Assembly (NCBI GenBank): GCA_964437215.1
Contig: CAYTFZ010000076.1
Span: 1 to 12,719, forward strand
Length of the DNA: 12,719 nucleotides
Direction of reading: 5' to 3'
Origin: JAAYAN01 sp964437215
GTDB lineage: Bacteria; Bacteroidota; Ignavibacteria; Ignavibacteriales; Melioribacteraceae
Position numbers and translations under genes: made by a program. Positions 8,024 to 12,719 of this stretch are shown one piece after another. The notes under the pieces were generated by a model. The model saw only the letters and a program-made list of their open reading frames with translations. It searched no databases and was not told the DNA's origin. Position 1 is the first letter of the stretch. Every line of letters starts with the position of its first letter.

Positions 8024-8653
8024 ATGATAAATGTGCTATTGATATTTTTTATTATTTCACTTTTTATTTGCTCAACTGCAATAAGGCTTCGCACTTTTAT
8101 AAAGGCAATTGCGTTCCAGGGTATTCTTTTATTTGGAATTTTTCTTTTAAGATTGAATGAAATTAATATCTTTAATCTTATTTTTCTTTTGCTGGAAACA
8201 TTAATATTTAAAGCGATTGCAATCCCGTACTTTCTTCATTATTTGATTAAAAGAAACCGGATTACCCGCGAAGCCGAACCGTACATTTCTAACTTTGCAT
8301 CTCTGTTTATTATTTCTGCAATTGTAGTTACAACTTTCTTTTTAACAAGCACGCTGCGCGGAGGAATTTTTGGGAACATATATTTTGTTGTTGCAATTAT
8401 TACCCTGTTTACCGGATTGTATTTAATTACTTCGCGAAAAAAAATTATAACTCACGTAATGGGCTTTATTATTTTGGAAAACGGCGTTGTAATTTTATCG
8501 TTAGCTTTAGGCAGCGAAATGCAGATACTTGTAAACTTTGGTGTTTTTCTCGATATTTTTGTAACGGTTTTAGTATTGGGAATTTTTGCCAATAAAATCG
8601 GCGATGTATTTAAATCAGCCGAAGCCGACCAATTAAACAAGCTGCGGGATTAG
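8024..8653 (+). CDS. hyfE: HyfE/NuoK-like membrane subunit (EhrC-like)
   Basis: The protein has 209 residues, near the 216 of E. coli HyfE, with about 7 hydrophobic segments and a short charged C-terminus. HyfE resembles a NuoK (MnhC-like) core plus extra helices and sits between the NuoH-like and antiporter-like subunits. E58 and K63 in LLLETLIFKAIAIPYFL match the HyfE pattern ELxxKAxxIP. E152 in MGFIILENGVVILSLAL corresponds to a membrane glutamate of NuoK. D177 in FGVFLDIFV is another buried acidic residue of the family. The start is 4 bp after the stop of the NuoH-like gene and the next ATG is 2 bp after its own TAG. I cannot pick out an odd feature; it looks complete and functional. Assignment rests on length, the E-K-P motif and its operon place. 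Confidence 0.88.
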   Translation: MINVLLIFFIISLFICSTAIRLRTFIKAIAFQGILLFGIFLLRLNEINIFNLIFLLLETLIFKAIAIPYFLHYLIKRNRITREAEPYISNFASLFIISAIVVTTFFLTSTLRGGIFGNIYFVVAIITLFTGLYLITSRKKIITHVMGFIILENGVVILSLALGSEMQILVNFGVFLDIFVTVLVLGIFANKIGDVFKSAEADQLNKLRD

Positions 8654-8655
8654 CG

Positions 8656-10086
8656 ATGATTATTTTTAGCTACATATTATTTTCGGTACTATCTGCTCTC
8701 GCCGTTTATTTTATTGGAAATAGGAAATCATCTTATTATTTTGTATCGGCATTTGTTGCAGCTCAATGGGCTTTCACAGTTTACGAGTATTTTCATTTAA
8801 ACGAGTCACAATTCGAGTACTTTCTTCCGGATGCAATAGGAATAATTCTGCTGGCAGTATTAAGTGTTCTTTCGGTAACTTCTTTTATTTACAGTTTTAT
8901 TTATCTCGAAAAGCGCGGAGACGATAACAGGATAAGAAGCATTTACCTTGCTGCATTTATTATGCTTATTATGTCTTTATCCTGCGCATATATAGCCAAT
9001 CACGTTGCAATTGCATGGATTTTTGTGGAGCTTACAACTTTATTTTCATCAATTCTTATTTATCATAGAAGAACTGAAAGAAGTCTGGAAGGAAGCTGGA
9101 AATACATTTTTATCTGTTCGGTCAGTGTTTCCTTCATTTTTATAGGGATTTTATTTTTAGGACTGGCTGGAGAAGAAGCCGAAATAGGAGAACTTTTTTA
9201 TACAAATCTTTCCGCAAATGCGGAAGTTCTCAATTCATTCTGGCTTAAAGCTGCTTTCCTTTTTCTTTTTACCGGATACACGGCAAAAGCCGGATTAGTA
9301 CCGATGTACACTGCAGGAATTGATGCAAAAGATAAAGCCCCCTCACCTGCGTCGGCAATATTTTCAAGCGCATTGATGAACGTCGGGTTTGTTGGAATTT
9401 TCAGGGTTTATGGAATTATTACAAAAACAAGTATTGCCGAATGGGCATCTTCAATACTTATAATCAGCGGAATATTATCAATTCTTATTGCATCATCGTA
9501 TATGATACGCGTGAAAAATATCAAACGAATGTTTGCTTATTCAAGCATCGAGCATATGGGAATAATTATGCTTGGTATGGCAATGGGCGGTACAGGATAT
9601 TTTGGAGCTGTCCTTCATATTATTCTTCATTCATTTACTAAAGCAAGTTTGTTTTACCAATACGGTTCAGTTTTCAGAACATTAAAAAGCAAATATATTA
9701 ACGAAACAGGAAACTACTTTGAGTATAATACTTCCGGGGCTTATGTGCTGCTGCTTTCTTTTTTTGTGGTAACCGCAATTCCGCCTTCGGGAATGTTTAT
9801 GAGCGAATTTCTTATCTTCCGTTCATTGTTCGAAAACGGCTATCTCTGGCTGCTTATTCCGGTTGTATTTTTAATTACAATAATAATCTGGGCATTTGGT
9901 GATAATATGTTCAAACTTCTTTTTCATAAAATGGAAAATACTGTTACAAATGCGCCCGCGGCAAAAACTCCTTTTTGGGAATCCGTTCCTCAGTTTGTGT
10001 TGATTTTTGCCGTAATTTATTTAGGGTTTAATACACCGCAATTTTTAATAGGACTTATTAATAAAGCTATTGAAAGTCTGGTATAA
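8656..10086 (+). CDS. hyfF: HyfF/NuoN-like antiporter-type membrane subunit (EhrD-like)
   Basis: The protein has 476 residues (HyfF of E. coli is about 526) with about 13-14 membrane segments. It is the second antiporter-like pump module of the cluster. The core residues are kept: E125 in WIFVELTTLF (TM5 Glu), K211 in YTAKAGLVPMY (TM7 Lys), and H321/H325/K329 in LHIILHSFTKASLF. The hallmark loop after the TM7 lysine is changed: where HyfB here and most family members read HTWLPxAH, this protein reads YTAGIDAKDK (218-227) before APSPASA. In TM8 the lysine found in HyfB is absent (MN at 241-242). It may therefore have altered ion coupling or simply follow its own subfamily. ATG 8656 lies 2 bp after the preceding stop. 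Confidence 0.9.
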   Translation: MIIFSYILFSVLSALAVYFIGNRKSSYYFVSAFVAAQWAFTVYEYFHLNESQFEYFLPDAIGIILLAVLSVLSVTSFIYSFIYLEKRGDDNRIRSIYLAAFIMLIMSLSCAYIANHVAIAWIFVELTTLFSSILIYHRRTERSLEGSWKYIFICSVSVSFIFIGILFLGLAGEEAEIGELFYTNLSANAEVLNSFWLKAAFLFLFTGYTAKAGLVPMYTAGIDAKDKAPSPASAIFSSALMNVGFVGIFRVYGIITKTSIAEWASSILIISGILSILIASSYMIRVKNIKRMFAYSSIEHMGIIMLGMAMGGTGYFGAVLHIILHSFTKASLFYQYGSVFRTLKSKYINETGNYFEYNTSGAYVLLLSFFVVTAIPPSGMFMSEFLIFRSLFENGYLWLLIPVVFLITIIIWAFGDNMFKLLFHKMENTVTNAPAAKTPFWESVPQFVLIFAVIYLGFNTPQFLIGLINKAIESLV

Positions 10087-10092
10087 AAAAGT

Positions 10093-11601
10093 ATGCATAA
10101 TTATTTAACTATAAGAAATAACGAAGCTGTAAGTTTAAGTTCAATTCCTATTTTAAGGTATGATGACTTTTTAGAATGCAATACTCTTTTTCTCAAAGAT
10201 TTTCATAATCATTGCGTAAGCTATTTCGGTTATCCGGAAGACAATAAATTGAAATTAATATGCTGCATTGCGAATGATAATAAATCAAGAATAAAAGTTA
10301 CTTCCTGCAATATTGAATTAAATACGGAGAAATCCTATCCCTCTTTTTCGGCGCACAATTTGGCTTTTAATATGTTCGAGCGCGAAATTGCAGAAAATTT
10401 CGGTATAAATTATTCCGATCACCCGTGGTTAAAACCTTTGCGTTATTCTTTTAACAGAAAGAACAAAACCATAGGAATAGCCGATTATCCGTTTTACAAA
10501 ATAGAAAGCGAAGAAATTCACGAAGTTGGCGTCGGCCCGATTCACGCCGGAATAATTGAACCGGGACATTTCAGATTTTTATGCAAAGGCGAGCAAATAC
10601 TGCATCTCGAAATCCAGCTCGGTTATCAGCACAGAGGAATTGAAAGTCTGTTTATTGAGAAGAACAGCTTGCTGCAAAAAGCAACTCTTGCCGAATCGAT
10701 AGCGGGTGATACTGCAGTCGGGCATTCAACGGCTTTTGCAAACTTATGGGAATCTCTCTGCGGATTTACTGCTGACGAAGAGCTTAACTATGTGCGAACC
10801 CTTGCTCTCGAAATTGAAAGGATTGCAATTCATACAGGCGACTTAAGCGCTATCTGCGGCGATATTGCTTTTCTTATAGGAAACAGTGTTTACGGCAGAT
10901 TGAGAACTCCTATAATTAATTTCTTCCAGCAATGGTGCGGAAACCGTTTAGCAAAAGGATTAATACGGCCGGGCAGAAATAATTTTGCTTTCACCAGTGA
11001 ATTACGGGATATATTTTTGAAAATTCTTGATGCTTACGAAAAGGATTACCTTGAAATGAACAGCAAGTTTTTTCACAACCCCGGAAGTCTTTCGCGTCTT
11101 GAAAAAACAGGAGTTTTTACAACTGAACAAGCCCTCGGCATAGGAGCAGTTGGAATGGCTGCAAGGGCTTCGGGACTAAACCGTGACGTACGTTTAACTC
11201 ATCCTTGCTGCAATTATTCCGGTTTGTTTCATACTCCAATTTTAAAACATCACGGAGATGTTTTATCGCGCACTCAGCTTCGAAGAGAAGAAATTATGCA
11301 GTCAATAAGCTACATCCGGTACTTTCTGGATGAAATACCGGTGCCGCCGAATAAAGAAAGGGAACTCTTATCGAACCCTAAGCCGGATACTTTTATATTA
11401 TCGTTAGTTGAAGGCTGGCGCGGCGAAATATGCCATTGCGCAATTACAGATGGAAACGGAAAATTGGCTCATTACAAAATCAAGGATCCGTCATTCCATA
11501 ACTGGCTGGCGCTGGCACTTGCTGTCAGGAAAAATGAAATATCCGATTTCCCGGTCTGCAACAAAAGTTTTAATTTATCCTACTCAGGATTTGACTTATA
11601 G
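10093..11601 (+). CDS. hyfG: Hydrogenase-4 large-subunit-like protein (NuoC-NuoD fusion) without NiFe ligands (EhrL-like)
   Basis: The protein has 502 residues and is soluble. Residues 1-125 are a NuoC-like domain (FEREIAENFGINYSDHPWLKPLRY at 95-118). From about 145 it is a NuoD/HyfG-like large subunit (VGPIHAGIIEPGHFRF, LEIQLGYQHRGIESL). In a hydrogenase the first metal motif reads RVCGICxxxH; here it is SIAGDTAVGH with A204 and T207 in the cysteine places and only H211 kept. The C-terminal DPCxxC motif is replaced by NLSYSG, with S496 and G499 in the cysteine places. The chain ends at L502, so the tail that maturation proteases remove is also missing. It cannot bind the NiFe(CN)2CO site. 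These changes match the Ehr family, of unknown reaction. It docks on the HyfC-like subunit. ATG 10093 follows the previous stop by 6 bp. A quinone site as in NuoD is possible but unproven. Confidence 0.9.
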   Translation: MHNYLTIRNNEAVSLSSIPILRYDDFLECNTLFLKDFHNHCVSYFGYPEDNKLKLICCIANDNKSRIKVTSCNIELNTEKSYPSFSAHNLAFNMFEREIAENFGINYSDHPWLKPLRYSFNRKNKTIGIADYPFYKIESEEIHEVGVGPIHAGIIEPGHFRFLCKGEQILHLEIQLGYQHRGIESLFIEKNSLLQKATLAESIAGDTAVGHSTAFANLWESLCGFTADEELNYVRTLALEIERIAIHTGDLSAICGDIAFLIGNSVYGRLRTPIINFFQQWCGNRLAKGLIRPGRNNFAFTSELRDIFLKILDAYEKDYLEMNSKFFHNPGSLSRLEKTGVFTTEQALGIGAVGMAARASGLNRDVRLTHPCCNYSGLFHTPILKHHGDVLSRTQLRREEIMQSISYIRYFLDEIPVPPNKERELLSNPKPDTFILSLVEGWRGEICHCAITDGNGKLAHYKIKDPSFHNWLALALAVRKNEISDFPVCNKSFNLSYSGFDL

Positions 11602-11609
11602 GATTTGAA

Positions 11610-12356
11610 ATGTTCAATACATTAAAAATATTAAAACACCAAGGTAAACAATTCATTGAAGATGTAACCTCGGTTGAATTGACTAAAGCATTCAGAGGCA
11701 GACCTATAATTAGCGATAGTAAAATTGATGAGAAATCTGCAGCGGAATTATGCCCCACAGGAGCAATTCAGCTTAATCCTTTCCGGCTTGATATGGGCAG
11801 GTGTACTTTCTGCGGAGAATGTGCATTTCAGTTCCCTGAGAAAATAAAATTCACAAATGACTATAATACTTCAACGAACGACAGAAATCGCCTTATTATC
11901 AGGGAAAATGAAGATAAACCGATAGAAATTGACCCGGATATTATTCGAAGCGAAATTACATCTTTCTTTAGAGGTTCTTTAAAGTTACGCCAGATATCCG
12001 CTGCGGGAGATAACAGCGCGGAATGGGAATTAAACGCTTCGGGCAATGTTAATTTTGATATTGGCAGATTCGGAATTGATTTCGTTGCCTCGCCGAGACA
12101 TGCCGACGGTATTTTAATAACCGGACCCATTTCCGAAAATATGGCTGAGCCGCTTCAAATTTGCTACGATGCAACTCCAGATCCAAAAATAATTATTTTG
12201 TGCGGAACCGATGCAATAAGCGGCGGCATTTTTGAAGGCAGTAAAGCAATTAACCGCAGCTTTTTAGATAAATATAAAATCGATCTTTATATCCCGGGGA
12301 ACCCGCCCCACCCTTTAACTATTATTAACGGTATTTTACGTTTGATCGGAAAATGA
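11610..12356 (+). CDS. hyfI: Ferredoxin-NuoB fusion (HyfH-HyfI-like, EhrS-like) retaining one FeS site
   Basis: The protein has 248 residues and fuses two subunits that are separate in E. coli Hyf. Residues 1-110 resemble HyfH/NuoI: FRGRP (28-32), CPTGAI (48-53) and CTFCGEC (65-71). Only C48, C65, C68 and C71 remain, exactly one [4Fe-4S] ligand set. The other set is lost: K38, E41 and A44 replace the first CxxCxxC, and F75 replaces the last cysteine. Residues 125-248 resemble HyfI/NuoB (RFGIDFVASPRHAD, LITGPISENM, PDPKIIILCGTDAISGGIF, YIPGNPPHP). All four proximal-cluster cysteines are replaced: CxxC by D134 and A137, GTC by D201, PGCPP by N231. The protein has the fold but no direct electron wire to the large subunit. 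ATG 11610 follows AGGA (11600-11603) at 6 nt, 8 bp after the large-subunit stop. It is the last gene of the operon. Confidence 0.9.
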   Translation: MFNTLKILKHQGKQFIEDVTSVELTKAFRGRPIISDSKIDEKSAAELCPTGAIQLNPFRLDMGRCTFCGECAFQFPEKIKFTNDYNTSTNDRNRLIIRENEDKPIEIDPDIIRSEITSFFRGSLKLRQISAAGDNSAEWELNASGNVNFDIGRFGIDFVASPRHADGILITGPISENMAEPLQICYDATPDPKIIILCGTDAISGGIFEGSKAINRSFLDKYKIDLYIPGNPPHPLTIINGILRLIGK

Positions 12357-12401
12357 ATTCAGGCGTATGATTATACAAAATTCGGTTACGGTTTTAATTG
12401 C

Positions 12402-12424
12402 CAGTTCAATAAGTATCTGAACTG
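12402..12424 (+). terminator. Hairpin after the operon, weak terminator candidate
   Basis: CAGTTCA (12402-12408) and TGAACTG (12418-12424) form a perfect 7-bp stem with a 9-nt loop, 45 bp after the last operon stop. TTATTTTA follows, which is T-rich but not a clean run. It is the best end-of-operon signal I see in the 240-bp gap before the next gene. The rest of that gap is AT-rich; a T6 run at 12447-12452 has no clear stem before it. Confidence 0.35.
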
Positions 12425-12596
12425 TTATTTTACTGCAACGGTAGCGTTTTTTACGAATATTGTTGATAAAATAAATTGTGAAATAATAGCATTGAGCATA
12501 ATTTTATTAAAGTTGAATTTAATATTTTCTTACCTTTATGAATTGCTATTTCAATTTTTATAGCAGGAATAACTTCTGAAATCAATAGGATTTATT

Positions 12597-12719
12597 TTGA
12601 AAACTTGCACTGCATACGAAAAGCTTTATTTCATTGTTGTTGTATCAATACTTTTTTCTTCTTACGCATTCTTTTTTAATGCAGATTACTGGGGCGATAA
12701 AGGTCACTTTGTTGAAACA
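12597..12719 (+). CDS. N-terminus of a membrane protein, possibly a membrane-embedded glycosyltransferase, cut by window edge
   Basis: A frame of 41 codons runs open to the window end. The likely start is TTG 12597-12599, with AGGA (12587-12590) 6 nt upstream; the nearest in-frame stop before it is TAA 12570-12572, and no ATG lies between. The peptide starts with a short polar stretch (KTCTAYEK), then a single hydrophobic helix (LYFIVVVSILFSSYAFFF), then an aromatic-acidic stretch (NADYWGDKGHFVET). A first helix followed by an acidic loop with Asp and His is the layout of GT-C type, polyprenyl-phosphate-sugar-dependent glycosyltransferases, but 41 residues are too few to assign a family. Base use matches the neighbours. 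Its distance from the operon (240 bp, hairpin between) argues for separate transcription. A convincing promoter was not found. Confidence 0.55.
   Translation, partial: MKTCTAYEKLYFIVVVSILFSSYAFFFNADYWGDKGHFVET

Noticed and set aside
5128..12356. Formate hydrogenlyase or H2-evolving group 4 [NiFe] hydrogenase
   Set aside because: All four NiFe cysteines and the maturation tail are missing from the large subunit, all proximal-cluster cysteines are missing from the small subunit, and no formate dehydrogenase or maturation gene is in the window.
5128..12356. Respiratory complex I (nuo) operon
   Set aside because: Motifs of the first membrane subunit (WGCGY, MQYTASSF), the HyfE-type 209-residue subunit, the C-D fusion and the gene order are Hyf/Ehr-like. 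NuoA, J, M and the NADH module E, F, G are absent.
12513..12542. Promoter for the last partial gene (TTGAAT, 18 bp, TATGAA)
   Set aside because: The -35 is fair but the -10 matches only four of six positions at 18-bp spacing. In DNA this AT-rich that is close to chance.

Overview
The window is AT-rich bacterial chromosomal DNA with tightly packed genes. It holds an outer-membrane beta-barrel protein, so the host is Gram-negative. Overall protein style (the barrel protein, the RF3 and the hydrogenase-like operon) suggests the Bacteroidota/Chlorobiota side of the FCB group, with Ignavibacteria my best guess. That placement is an impression from protein sequence; there is no rRNA or other marker to confirm it. 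I see no mobile element, CRISPR array, tRNA or rRNA.

Layout. Positions 1-1101 carry the 3' two-thirds of prfC (release factor 3). Facing it from the other strand is a GT4 glycosyltransferase (1140-2249). A 264-bp divergent spacer with a sigma70-like promoter and a short palindrome leads to an outer-membrane beta-barrel protein (2514-3230), which ends in a strong intrinsic terminator. Next comes a seven-gene, single-strand, terminator-free block (3368-12356): a SulP anion transporter, then six complex-I-like genes spaced 2 to 8 bp apart. A weak hairpin follows the block. The first 41 codons of a membrane protein with a TTG start run off the right edge.

The six-gene cluster is the main interest. 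Its order is antiporter-like HyfB/NuoL, NuoH-like HyfC, NuoK-like HyfE, antiporter-like HyfF/NuoN, a NuoC-NuoD fusion (HyfG-like) and a ferredoxin-NuoB fusion (HyfH-HyfI-like). It looks like a group 4 [NiFe] hydrogenase but cannot be one. All four nickel-iron cysteines of the large subunit are replaced (A204, T207, S496, G499), and the protein stops where a hydrogenase precursor would carry its cleavable tail. All four cysteines of the proximal [4Fe-4S] cluster of the small subunit are also replaced (D134, A137, D201, N231). Of the two ferredoxin clusters only one complete ligand set survives (C48, C65, C68, C71). The membrane arm, by contrast, keeps the glutamates, lysines and histidines associated with ion translocation. 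The gene order and the loss of NiFe ligands match the 'energy-converting hydrogenase-related' (Ehr) family known from Geobacter (EhrA-B-C-D-L-S).

Hypothesis. The SulP gene is first in the apparent transcription unit. This suggests a membrane machine in which a complex-I-type ion pump or antiporter without a complete electron wire is coupled, directly or through a shared ion gradient, to anion (bicarbonate, sulfate or similar) transport. The loss of cofactors is read directly from the sequence; the coupling to SulP is inference.
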